A stretch of DNA of 64,000 nucleotides from an uncultured Tenacibaculum sp. (GTDB taxonomy: Bacteria > Bacteroidota > Bacteroidia > Flavobacteriales > Flavobacteriaceae). Positions within the stretch are counted from its first letter, which is position 1. Each line of letters starts with the position of its first letter. Location of the stretch: NCBI RefSeq assembly GCF_947504135.1, contig NZ_CANNGG010000002.1, forward strand, positions 496,001 to 560,000, given 5' to 3'. The notes below the pieces were generated by a model. That model was not told the DNA's origin. It worked only from the letters and a program-made list of their open reading frames with translations, and did no database searches. Shown one piece after another: positions 53,867 through 62,578 of this stretch. The position numbers and the translations under genes are program-made.

Positions 53867-55867
53867 ATGTTAATAAAAAGAATAAGAGCTAAAAATTTTA
53901 AAACATATCTAGAACTCGATATAAATCTAGAAACAGACCCAGACAAACCTATTGTATTAATAGGTGGTGCTAATGGTGGTGGTAAAACAACTTTTTTTGA
54001 TGCTATTTACGGTGCATTGTATGGCTTAAACATATCCAACGATAAAGAATTTAACGAGTTGCTTAATGCTGGTGCTTTGGGTAAAATTGAAGAAAAAATT
54101 GAATTAGAATTATTTTTTTCAGGCAGAGTACTAAACCAAGAACAGTCCTATGTGCTTACAAGAACCTATATGCTCAATACAGCCAAAAAACCTGTAGAAA
54201 GTGTAAAGCTAAATATGAATGGTTCCATTTTTCAATACGGTACTGCAACACCTACAGCGCAAAGAGCAGAACAAGAAGCGCAAGTAAATAAAATTATAAA
54301 AGGAAATCTACCTGAAGAGTTAAGTCGCTATTTCTTATTTGATGCTATGGAGGCTGGGAGCCTTTTAAAAGAAGACCGCCTTAATCGTGTAATTCGTGAA
54401 AATATTGAAAATGTTATGGGCTTCAATAGATACTTGTCGTTTGCTAAAGCAGCCGAAAGTCTTACACAAGATTATACAGCTCAAATGCTCGATTTAGAAA
54501 ACGAAAAGAAAGAATATTTACAATTAGTAGAACAAAAACGTAAAGAAGAAGAAGCTTTAACCGAGTTAAAAGGAAAACGTAAAGAAGCGCTAGATTTTTC
54601 AGTATCTAATAAAGATTTGTACGATACGTTAAAGGCAGGTATGAATGAAGAATCTACACTAAACAATAAGGTAAAACAGTTAGAAGAAGAGCTAAGTAAT
54701 CTAGATAAAGAGGAAAAGCAATACAAAACTGATGTAAACGATTTTATTAAAAATTTTGAAATGCACGTAAGCTTACCAAAATTAGCTGAGGTGTTACAAA
54801 ATGATATAGCCTTAATTATAAACGAACGTGAAACTTCCAATGCAGATGCCTACACGCATTTAAACAAAGAAGTGATAGAAAACGTATTGATAAAAGCTGT
54901 AAACGTACTTGCCGATAAAGGACATAATTTAAAAGACGTGTCAGTAAGTCAATTAGCAGATAAAGTATTAAAATCATTAGAAGATAAAAACACAGATTTA
55001 GAATACGATTATTTTCAAATTTCAGAAATTGAAGCTTTAAAAAAATTAGCAAATGGTAATTATCAAAATCCTTACAATTCTATTACTCACCGTAAAGAAA
55101 ATCTAGATAAAGATATTGCCAACGCGCACAAGATTAAAAAACAAATAGAAGATTTAAAAGCACAAATTACAGGAAAAGACTATTCTTTAATTAAAGCCTA
55201 TGAAGAGAATGAAAGTGCAATTAAAACCTTGAAATCTGAAATTGAGGATAAGGATAAAGAAGTAAAAAAGATAGCAAAACGTTTACAACAATTTGATATT
55301 CCAACTACAGAAGAACCAGACCCTAAATTTGAAGCTTTAAAAAAATTACAACCCTTGTTTGATGAAATAGCAAATACGTTGCTTAAAAACAAAAAAGATA
55401 AAATAGAAGATAAAATGAAACACGATTTAAACGTTAATCTTGCGGCTTATCAAGATGTTATAGATCGTGTAGAGTTATCAGAAGATTTAAAAGATCTAAA
55501 CTTTAGTATTTATCATAAAGCAGGTAACGAAATCTATTTAAGTCAACTAAACACAGCGTCTACACAAGTAGTGGTACAAGTGCTATTAAAGGCGTTGCAC
55601 GAATTTGGCGATTACGACCCACCTGTAATGATAGATACAGTTATGGGTGTATTAGATGAAACAAGCCGAAGCACCTTGTTAGAAAATTACTTTCCAGAAT
55701 TATCACATCAAACCATATTATTAAGTTCTGATAGTGAGGTAAGACCTAATTCAGATTTGCAAAAAATAGAACCTTTTGTAGCCAAAGCATATACATTACT
55801 TAGAGATAAAGAAGCTCAAAAAACAAATGTTACAGAAGGGTATTTTGGTAATTCTATAAACAATTAA
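53867..55867 (+). CDS. DndD-like SMC/ABC-type ATPase
   Basis: A 666-residue SMC-type ATPase with the DndD layout. Walker A is GANGGGKT (residues 34-41), followed by YFLFDAMEAGSLL near 165, the counterpart of the DndD FFFFDGE motif. A long coiled coil (about 195-480) follows; no CxxC zinc hook is seen, unlike Rad50/SbcC. The C-terminal head has VMIDTVMGVLDETSR and YFPELSHQTILLSSDSE, the Walker B/D-loop and H-loop pattern of DndD. In dnd systems DndD is an ATPase of the phosphorothioation machine, but DndA/B/C genes are absent here. It overlaps the next gene by 1 bp. Confidence 0.85.
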   Translation: MLIKRIRAKNFKTYLELDINLETDPDKPIVLIGGANGGGKTTFFDAIYGALYGLNISNDKEFNELLNAGALGKIEEKIELELFFSGRVLNQEQSYVLTRTYMLNTAKKPVESVKLNMNGSIFQYGTATPTAQRAEQEAQVNKIIKGNLPEELSRYFLFDAMEAGSLLKEDRLNRVIRENIENVMGFNRYLSFAKAAESLTQDYTAQMLDLENEKKEYLQLVEQKRKEEEALTELKGKRKEALDFSVSNKDLYDTLKAGMNEESTLNNKVKQLEEELSNLDKEEKQYKTDVNDFIKNFEMHVSLPKLAEVLQNDIALIINERETSNADAYTHLNKEVIENVLIKAVNVLADKGHNLKDVSVSQLADKVLKSLEDKNTDLEYDYFQISEIEALKKLANGNYQNPYNSITHRKENLDKDIANAHKIKKQIEDLKAQITGKDYSLIKAYEENESAIKTLKSEIEDKDKEVKKIAKRLQQFDIPTTEEPDPKFEALKKLQPLFDEIANTLLKNKKDKIEDKMKHDLNVNLAAYQDVIDRVELSEDLKDLNFSIYHKAGNEIYLSQLNTASTQVVVQVLLKALHEFGDYDPPVMIDTVMGVLDETSRSTLLENYFPELSHQTILLSSDSEVRPNSDLQKIEPFVAKAYTLLRDKEAQKTNVTEGYFGNSINN

Positions 55868-57456
55868 TGATGGAAGAAATAGCATTACATAATATAAGGC
55901 AAAGCGAAGGGTTAATTGATAGCCTATTACCTTTAAAACATAAAATTGAAAAAAAATTAAACCTAAAAGAATATCGTAAAGAAGCAAAACAGTTAACGTT
56001 AAACAATAATTTATTACAACGTTTAACATTAGCAGCAGGTTTAAGTCAAAATCACAAACGATCTTGGTCAGACATCGAAAAGGTAGCAATGGATAGTTTA
56101 AGAATCCACGAAACAACCTTTACTAAATTCAACTTACAAGTAATGTGGTCAAGTCTTATAAAATATCGATATAATCATATAGATATAGATTGGTCAGTAG
56201 CTGCTAATCGTAGTCGTATAATCAATTACGAGATGCAACAAGGCTTAAAATATTTAATGGATGATAATAATCTTGATAATTGGTTAACAATTACTGCTAA
56301 ATCTGGTAATACTTCATTTGGCACAGTACCATTCTTAGATTTAAATATTGGGTTATTTGAAGGTGATATGCCGGCAACCTTAAACCTAAACGGTAGGCAA
56401 ATACCTAACACACAAATTTTAATTGCAGGTTCAACAGGTTCTGGTAAATCAAACCTTTTAGCGGTATTAATGCGTGAAATGCGTACCTTAACAGTAGAAA
56501 CAGCATATCCAGTAAACTTTTTATTTTTCGATTATAAAGGAGAATTTTCAGACCCTGCCAATCGCTCTTGGTTTAATCACTTTGAAATTGATGATGATGC
56601 TGTTCTAGACCCAATAAAAAAACCTTTACCTTTTTCACCTTTTAAAAATTTTGAAGGAAAAACTCAAAATGAAATTAACCTATACGCTACAGAACTAGCC
56701 AATGCTATCTGTGCAATAGACAATGCACGTATGAGTGCAAATATGAGTAATAGATTGGCAGAAGCAGTAATTGCTTCATACAGAAAGACAAAAAACAAAC
56801 CTGTTTCATTTCAAATTATTCTAGATCAATACAATCATTTACAAAACGAAAAAGACCGTCAAAAAGACGATAGTATCAAATCAGTATTAAAGCAATTAAT
56901 TAGAAATAACTTATTTGCAACAGAAGATAATATCGATTTAATTAACAATAGTTTTATTGTGAAAATGGATGGTTATCCCAAAGATGGTCCATTGGCAAAA
57001 GCAATTGTATATTTTATCATTTCTAAATTAAATACGATTTATGAAAAACTGCCAAAACAAGAAGTAACTGAAGAATGTGTAGAAATTCGACATTTTACAA
57101 TTATAGACGAAGCACATTATATGTTAGATTTTGATAATAAGCCATTAAGAGATTTAATAGCTGTAGGAAGAAATAAAGGGTTAAGTATCATCTTGGCAAC
57201 ACAAAATATGGATAGTTACAAGTCTAAATATTTTGACTTCTATGCTAATGCACAATATCCTTTAATAATGAAACAGCAATCCATTACAGATGCTGTGATC
57301 AAAGATTTATTTGGGGTTTCAGGTAACGAGTTTCAAGAAATAAAAGAAGCAATTGCAGGTTTAGCACTAGGGGAATTAATCATTAAAGACAATACAAATA
57401 TTGTATTAGGTATGGGTAAAAAGTTCAAAAAAATTAAGGTAAATAGGTTTATATAA
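55867..57456 (+). CDS. HerA/FtsK-type ATPase with DndE-like N-terminal region
   Basis: A 529-residue protein. The C-terminal ATPase has Walker A GSTGSGKS (188-195), a conserved FDYKGEF near 222, Walker B FTIIDEAH (DEAH at 414-417) and the sensor ILATQN near 443. This is the HerA/FtsK translocase type that forms hexameric rings. The N-terminal about 110 residues contain LKEYRKEAKQL...LLQRLTLAAGLS, which resembles the small DNA-binding protein DndE; this match is by eye and tentative. ATG overlaps the DndD-like stop (TAATG), so the two proteins are made together. Confidence 0.82.
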   Translation: MMEEIALHNIRQSEGLIDSLLPLKHKIEKKLNLKEYRKEAKQLTLNNNLLQRLTLAAGLSQNHKRSWSDIEKVAMDSLRIHETTFTKFNLQVMWSSLIKYRYNHIDIDWSVAANRSRIINYEMQQGLKYLMDDNNLDNWLTITAKSGNTSFGTVPFLDLNIGLFEGDMPATLNLNGRQIPNTQILIAGSTGSGKSNLLAVLMREMRTLTVETAYPVNFLFFDYKGEFSDPANRSWFNHFEIDDDAVLDPIKKPLPFSPFKNFEGKTQNEINLYATELANAICAIDNARMSANMSNRLAEAVIASYRKTKNKPVSFQIILDQYNHLQNEKDRQKDDSIKSVLKQLIRNNLFATEDNIDLINNSFIVKMDGYPKDGPLAKAIVYFIISKLNTIYEKLPKQEVTEECVEIRHFTIIDEAHYMLDFDNKPLRDLIAVGRNKGLSIILATQNMDSYKSKYFDFYANAQYPLIMKQQSITDAVIKDLFGVSGNEFQEIKEAIAGLALGELIIKDNTNIVLGMGKKFKKIKVNRFI

Positions 57457-57474
57457 TCAAGCTAAAATTAATTT

Positions 57475-58953
57475 ATGCACCAACTCACCAAAACAGATTT
57501 TAAGTATTATTTAGACTGTCCAGAGTCTATTTGGTTATTAAAAAATAAGCCAGAGGTATATCCTAAAGGTGAGTTTTCGTTATTTGCAGAAAAGTTAATA
57601 AAAGAAGGTTACGAAGTAGAAGCCTATGCAAAACAATTATTTCCAAACGGTGTAAACTTACCAGAATATGGCAGTCCTACAGCAACACAAAACGCATTAA
57701 CAGATACACATAGTGTTTATTTTCAGCCATCATTTAGCACAAATAAAGATGTATTTGCACGTATAGATATATTAGAGCGGTTAGCAGATGGTACGTGGCA
57801 TATCTATGAAGTAAAATCTTCTACCTCAATAAAAAAAGATAGAAAGCATAGACAAATAGAAGATGCCTGTTTTCAGAAATATGTATTGACTGAATGTGGT
57901 TACGTAGTTTCTAAAGTATCTATTATCCATTTAAACAAAGAGTATTTAAAAAAAGGTGATATTGTAGCTAATGAGTTGTTAGAAATTGCAGATATAACAG
58001 ATGCAGTAGATAACATCTATTCAAGTGTAGTCAATCAAATTAATGCAGCTTCTAATTTTATAAATAAGGCAATCATAAATGAAACTGTATGTTCTTGTAA
58101 GTATAAAACAAGGTCTAATCATTGTGATGCTTTTAACTATTTTAATACCACTATTCCAGACTATAGTATTTATGAAATAGGTCGTATTTCAGCTAAAAAA
58201 GTAGGTTTATTAGCAGATAATGAGCAATTAGCAATTATTGATATTCCTTTAGATTTTGAGTTAAATGTAAATCAACAAACCCAAGTAAAATCTGTAAAAC
58301 AAGAGCAACCTATAATCAATCAATCTAATATCAAAAGAGAGTTAAGTAAATTAAAATTTCCACTACATTTTATAGATTATGAAACCTATGCAAGTGCTAT
58401 CCCAAGATTAGATGGTTTAAGTCCACATAAACATTTAACTTTTCAAGTATCTATTCATACACTTACAGAAGATGATACTTTAACTCATTTTGAATATTTA
58501 TTGGATGCTATGAATATGCCAAAAGATATGCTACAAGCAATGCAAGACTTTACAGGTAGTACAGGAACGTTTGTTTCGTGGCACGCAAGTTTTGAAATTG
58601 GCAGAAATAAAGACTTAATAGAATGGTTGCCACGGTTTACCAATTATCTTACTTACATTAACGAGCATACGTTTGATTTAGAAACTATTTTCAAAAAAGA
58701 CTACATAGACTATCGTTTTCACGGTTCAAGTTCCATTAAAAAAGTATTACCTGTATTGTGCCCAGATATAAGCTACTCAGATTTAGATGTTAATAATGGC
58801 ACTATGGCATTAGATACTTGGGGAAGAATGGTTTTAGACCCAAATTTTAATGAAGATATAGAAGCAACAAGAAAAAAACTTTTAGACTACTGCGAATTAG
58901 ATACTTTGGCAATGGTTAAAATTTATGAGGTGTTAACTAAAATCATATCTTAA
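57475..58953 (+). CDS. DUF2779-type dual nuclease (Cas4-like plus DEDDy exonuclease)
   Basis: A 492-residue protein with two nuclease modules. Residues about 1-220 form a Cas4/RecB-like PD-(D/E)xK domain: Cys15 (LDCPESIW), D98, E112-V-K114, then Cys206, Cys208 and Cys217, which together would hold a 4Fe-4S cluster. Residues about 295-490 look like a DEDDy 3'-5' exonuclease: D301-x-E303 (FIDYETYA), WHASFE near 373, and Y472-x3-D476 (YCELD). The whole fits the DUF2779 family. It probably degrades DNA opened or moved by the neighbouring HerA-like ATPase. It overlaps the next gene by 1 bp. Confidence 0.85.
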   Translation: MHQLTKTDFKYYLDCPESIWLLKNKPEVYPKGEFSLFAEKLIKEGYEVEAYAKQLFPNGVNLPEYGSPTATQNALTDTHSVYFQPSFSTNKDVFARIDILERLADGTWHIYEVKSSTSIKKDRKHRQIEDACFQKYVLTECGYVVSKVSIIHLNKEYLKKGDIVANELLEIADITDAVDNIYSSVVNQINAASNFINKAIINETVCSCKYKTRSNHCDAFNYFNTTIPDYSIYEIGRISAKKVGLLADNEQLAIIDIPLDFELNVNQQTQVKSVKQEQPIINQSNIKRELSKLKFPLHFIDYETYASAIPRLDGLSPHKHLTFQVSIHTLTEDDTLTHFEYLLDAMNMPKDMLQAMQDFTGSTGTFVSWHASFEIGRNKDLIEWLPRFTNYLTYINEHTFDLETIFKKDYIDYRFHGSSSIKKVLPVLCPDISYSDLDVNNGTMALDTWGRMVLDPNFNEDIEATRKKLLDYCELDTLAMVKIYEVLTKIIS

Positions 58954-59708
58954 TGTATCATTACGAAGAATACATAAAATTTAAAGAGCGTTATATAAAT
59001 AATATAAAATCAATTAAGGAAATAGTTAAGTATCCGAAAATATCTATAGCTGATAAACCAAACATTGAACTAAAACAGTCTGTTTCATCATATGAGTTGA
59101 TTTTTGATAGGGTTGGCAGATTGTTGCTTGTTCAAAAACTCAATAGTAATTACTCTTATGTTTATAGCTATAATGAAAAACAGTTAGAATCTATTGAAGA
59201 ACTATGTAATGGTAGAGTTACAATGATTAATAAAATTAATTATGATAACAGTAGTAGGATAATAGAAGAGGATATTCAAGAGACTTTTCAAGATAAAGAC
59301 AGTCGTATTGAAAACCTCTCGTATAAATATATAAATGGAAACACTGTTATTATTAATAAAGTGACCACGATGGATGATGCTGATTTTATTGCAACTGAAA
59401 CTTATAATGATAAGAGACAGCTGATAAGTCAGAAATTAGAAGATGAAAAGGAAGTTATTTACTTTGATTTTTTTGAATATGACCTAAACGGTTTTAAAAC
59501 AAAACAAATAATGGCGAATGCTGACGGCTCATACGATTTGAATGATATAAGGAAATACAACTATAATGGTAAAGGCCTTATTATTTCTGAAGATGGTATT
59601 ATAACTTATGAGTATAAGTATAACTCATTAGGTGATTGGATTGAACGTATAAGATATAAAGAAGGTATTTTACAATATGTAACTCATCGCCAATTAGAGT
59701 ATTATTAA
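58953..59708 (+). CDS. unknown protein with YD/RHS-like repeats, coupled to the nuclease
   Basis: A 251-residue soluble protein whose ATG overlaps the nuclease stop. It has tyrosine/aspartate-rich strand pieces like YD repeats (YELIFDRVGRLLLVQ, FFEYDLNGFKTKQ, YEYKYNSLGDWIERI). No signal peptide, catalytic motif or membrane segment is seen. Similar short YD-like proteins occur as orphan or immunity-like genes. Translational coupling suggests a function linked to the nuclease, for example control of its activity, but this is not shown. A large AT-rich non-coding block follows. Confidence 0.72.
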   Translation: MYHYEEYIKFKERYINNIKSIKEIVKYPKISIADKPNIELKQSVSSYELIFDRVGRLLLVQKLNSNYSYVYSYNEKQLESIEELCNGRVTMINKINYDNSSRIIEEDIQETFQDKDSRIENLSYKYINGNTVIINKVTTMDDADFIATETYNDKRQLISQKLEDEKEVIYFDFFEYDLNGFKTKQIMANADGSYDLNDIRKYNYNGKGLIISEDGIITYEYKYNSLGDWIERIRYKEGILQYVTHRQLEYY

Positions 59709-59920
59709 GTCCCCACAACCCAAAACCCAGTTTTTTCGTGCCTCAAAATCTTCTGTCTTTTATTTTGTTCCGCTCGCCAACGCGCTTGTAGTTTTTGGTT
59801 GCCAACCCTCATACAGCACATTACTTGTTTTATTTAAGCGTTTATATTTTATTAAATCGGTACAATAAAAAAGTAAAAAGCTGTTGCCAACGCGCACACC
59901 AAAAACTACCCAAAGCTATG

Positions 59921-60016
59921 TTTACATAATACAAGTTATAGTAGCAAACGGCACTTTTCAATGGTTTGCTATCGCAGTGTTAATGTATTTTGTAGCTATA
60001 ACTGGTATTATGTAAA
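59921..60016. repeat. 96-bp imperfect inverted-repeat structure
   Basis: The arms 59921-59941 and 59996-60016 are 21 bp with one mismatch (TTTACATAATAC...GTTATAG). Inside lies a second perfect 8-bp pair TAGCAAAC/GTTTGCTA (59942-59949 with 59964-59971). The nested layout could be a recombination site, a folded RNA or a small mobile remnant. Confidence 0.65.
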
Positions 60017-60053
60017 ATATCCGCTCTGCCTTTACGCTCAACACCGTTAATAA

Positions 60054-60100
60054 ATTGAAAGTTTCAATATAAAAAACGAAAACCTTTTTATATAACTTTG
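60054..60100 (+). promoter_or_regulatory. operator and promoter of the umuDC module
   Basis: A perfect palindrome ATTGAAA-G-TTTCAAT (60054-60068) is followed 24 bp later by TAACTTTG (60093-60100), the Bacteroidota downstream promoter box. The ATG is only 4 bp after that box. The palindrome covers the upstream promoter half, a typical repressor site; a LexA-like or element-encoded repressor is possible. Confidence 0.55.
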
Positions 60101-60104
60101 CAAT

Positions 60105-60554
60105 ATGCAAGTCAGAAAATTATATAATACAAGAGCAATTGAATTTTATGGTGCAGATGTTTCAACACATCTAAAATTGCCTTTTGTGGCTAATGGTATA
60201 AGCGCAGGGTTTCCATCCCCAGCAGATGATTTTTTAGATATAAACATAGACCTCAATAAACATCTAATTAAAAACCCAAGCACAACATTTTACGGTCGTG
60301 TTCGTGGTGATTCAATGATAGATGCAGGTATTCACGATGGTGATTTACTAATTATTGATAAAAGTTTAGAACCTACAAATAACAAAATAGCTGTTTGTTT
60401 TATAGATGGTGAATTTACAGTTAAGCGCATCAGCATAGAAAAAGACTGTGTTTGGTTAATTGCAGAGAATCAAAATTACAAACCTATACAAGTCACTAAA
60501 GACAATGATTTTATCATTTGGGGTATTGTTACTAACGTAATCAAAAACCTATGA
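60105..60554 (+). CDS. umuD: UmuD-like S24 protease, polymerase V subunit
   Basis: A 149-residue protein of the LexA/UmuD S24 peptidase family without a DNA-binding domain. Catalytic Ser70 (RGDSMIDAG) and Lys107 (FTVKRIS) are present. The self-cleavage site is Ala34-Gly35 (ISAGFPSP). After RecA-stimulated cleavage it would associate with UmuC to form translesion polymerase V. The umuC gene follows 1 bp later. No lexA gene is in the window. Confidence 0.92.
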   Translation: MQVRKLYNTRAIEFYGADVSTHLKLPFVANGISAGFPSPADDFLDINIDLNKHLIKNPSTTFYGRVRGDSMIDAGIHDGDLLIIDKSLEPTNNKIAVCFIDGEFTVKRISIEKDCVWLIAENQNYKPIQVTKDNDFIIWGIVTNVIKNL

Positions 60555-60555
60555 T

Positions 60556-61815
60556 ATGTTCGCACTCGTTGACTGCAATAACTTTTACGCTTCCTGTGAG
60601 CGTGTTTTTAACCCATCATTAAATGGTAAACCTGTTGTGGTTTTGTCAAACAATGATGGTTGTGTTATTGCAAGATCCAACGAGGCAAAAGCGTTAGGTA
60701 TTCCAATGGGCGCACCTGCATTTGAATATTCTAAAACATTTGAAAAACAAAACGTAAACGTTTTTTCTTCAAATTACGCTTTATATGGCGATATGAGTAG
60801 CAGAGTGATGAATCTACTTTCAGAGTTTACACCAGAAGTTGAAATATACAGTATCGACGAAGCATTTTTAAAGTTTATAGGTTTTGAACTTTTTAGCCTT
60901 CAGGAAATAGGTGAAACAATGCGTAATCGTGTAACAAAAGGTACAGGTATTCCAATAAGTATTGGCTTTGCACCAACAAAAGCATTATCTAAAGTTGCCA
61001 ATAAAATAGCAAAGAAATTCCCAGAACGTACTAACAATGTTTATGTAATAGATGATGAAGAAAAGCGCATAAAAGCCTTAAAGTGGTTACCAATCGAAGA
61101 TGTTTGGGGTATTGGTAGGCAACATACCAAAAGACTAAAAAACTTAAATATTCATAATGCTTTTCAATTTTCCCAACTGTCAGATGATTGGGTGCGTAAA
61201 AATATGTCTGTTGTTGGTTTACGTCTAAAACACGATTTAGAGGGTAAACCTACTTTAGATTTAGAAACTACTGCAAACAAGAAAATGATAGTAACAACAC
61301 GTTCATTTGAGGGTATGCTAACATCATATCAAGATATTAGAGAACGTGTATCTACTTTTGCTGTGTCCTGTGCAGAAAAACTTCGTAATCAAAAATCACA
61401 ATGCAATATGCTTATGGTATTTTTGCATACCAACGGTTTCCGAAAAGATTTACCTCAATATGGTAGAAACATTGCAGTAAAAACACACTATCCAACCAAT
61501 TCGAGCATTGATTTAGTTAAATATGCAGAAGCAGGGTTACAAGCAATTTATAGAGAGGGCTTTCATTATAAAAAAGCAGGGGTTATTGTAATGGGTTTAA
61601 CCCCAAGTAATCAAAAACAATTCACACTATTTACTTCCGAAAACCCAAAGCACCAACCTATAATGAATATCGTAGATAGGCTAAATAAAGCTTACGGTAA
61701 CAATAAAATAAAGTTTGGTAGTCAATCATTAGGTAGGCAATGGAAAATGAAACAAGAACGCCTATCCCCACGATATTCAACCAACATTAATGAAATAATC
61801 GACATAAGAGTTTAA
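60556..61815 (+). CDS. umuC: Y-family DNA polymerase UmuC
   Basis: A 419-residue translesion DNA polymerase subunit. The N-terminal catalytic motif VDCNNFYASCERVF (Asp6), the steric-gate/finger region VVLSNNDGCVIARSNEAK, the second metal motif YSIDEAFL near 101, the helix-hairpin-helix WGIGRQHTKRLKNL near 190 and the little-finger domain (to about 350) are all present. The C-terminal about 60 residues (DUF4113-like, YGNNKIKFGSQSLGRQWKMKQ) are typical of UmuC. It is expressed with umuD as part of an accessory SOS mutagenesis module. Confidence 0.94.
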   Translation: MFALVDCNNFYASCERVFNPSLNGKPVVVLSNNDGCVIARSNEAKALGIPMGAPAFEYSKTFEKQNVNVFSSNYALYGDMSSRVMNLLSEFTPEVEIYSIDEAFLKFIGFELFSLQEIGETMRNRVTKGTGIPISIGFAPTKALSKVANKIAKKFPERTNNVYVIDDEEKRIKALKWLPIEDVWGIGRQHTKRLKNLNIHNAFQFSQLSDDWVRKNMSVVGLRLKHDLEGKPTLDLETTANKKMIVTTRSFEGMLTSYQDIRERVSTFAVSCAEKLRNQKSQCNMLMVFLHTNGFRKDLPQYGRNIAVKTHYPTNSSIDLVKYAEAGLQAIYREGFHYKKAGVIVMGLTPSNQKQFTLFTSENPKHQPIMNIVDRLNKAYGNNKIKFGSQSLGRQWKMKQERLSPRYSTNINEIIDIRV

Positions 61816-61846
61816 TTAGTATATTTAGTAACCTAAATAAAACCTT

Positions 61847-62578
61847 ATGTGTTTCCATACTTCTCAAACAAAAAAAGTAATTGAGCTTGAAAACCGCTAT
61901 GATGTTTCATTGACAAGGGATGATGCAAGAGAAGCTTATGATATTCCAAGATACCACTTAAACGGTTTTTCTCATCCTGATATGCTGATAATACCACAAG
62001 AAGGTCCATCAGCTTTAGCACCTGCATTATGGGGTATAGTTCCAGGCAATAAAAAACCTGAACATTTAACCGATTATTACAAAGAAGCTGTTCGGTATGG
62101 TGGTGGTCTTAATGCTCAATCCGAAAAATTATTTAATCATTTTATATACAAACATTCAGCCTTAACAAGACGTTGTATAATTCCAGTAACAGGATTTTTT
62201 GAACCTCACGAGTACAAAGGAAAAAAATATCCATTTCATATAAAGAACAAAAACAACGATGTTTTGTCTTTAGCTGGGTTATATACAATAATTGGGGATG
62301 TTGTTACCTTTACTATTCTTACTAAAAAAGCATCACCATTATTTGCAAAAATTCATAATAAAAAAAATAGACAACCGGTAATACTTCAAAAGGACTTTGA
62401 ACAAGAATGGTTAAAAGATGATTTAAACGAAAACGGCATTAATGAATTAATTAATCTTAATTACAATGAGAACGAGTTAAGCACATATACAGTTAGTCGT
62501 GATTTATTTCAAATTAAAATTAACACAGATACAGAATCAATTATTGATGAAGTAAAATATGAAGGTGTAATAATTTAA
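61847..62578 (+). CDS. SOS response-associated peptidase (SRAP/YedK-HMCES)
   Basis: A 243-residue SRAP-domain protein that captures abasic sites in single-stranded DNA through the N-terminal Cys2 (MCFHTSQT; Met is removed). The conserved GGGLNAQSEKLF (about 84-95), GFFEPHEYKGKKYPFHIK (about 121-138) and the His in AKIHNKKNRQPVIL (about 170) are visible. It lies 31 bp after umuC on the same strand, and would protect the cell from abasic-site breaks during SOS mutagenesis. Confidence 0.93.
   Translation: MCFHTSQTKKVIELENRYDVSLTRDDAREAYDIPRYHLNGFSHPDMLIIPQEGPSALAPALWGIVPGNKKPEHLTDYYKEAVRYGGGLNAQSEKLFNHFIYKHSALTRRCIIPVTGFFEPHEYKGKKYPFHIKNKNNDVLSLAGLYTIIGDVVTFTILTKKASPLFAKIHNKKNRQPVILQKDFEQEWLKDDLNENGINELINLNYNENELSTYTVSRDLFQIKINTDTESIIDEVKYEGVII

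Larger units (their letters stand above)
59709..60104. other. non-coding block with inverted and direct repeats before umuD
   Basis: About 396 bp without a supported gene. It holds two GCCAACGCGC direct repeats (59776-59785, 59886-59895; a third copy at 63321), a 12-bp inverted repeat GTAGTTTTTGGT/ACCAAAAACTAC (59788-59799 with 59898-59909), and a 21-bp near-perfect inverted repeat at 59921-60016. It shares motifs with 62579-62935. Confidence 0.7.

Noticed and set aside
53867..58953. Complete DNA phosphorothioation (dnd) system
   Set aside because: Only DndD-like, possible DndE-like and HerA parts are present; no desulfurase, DndB or DndC in the window.
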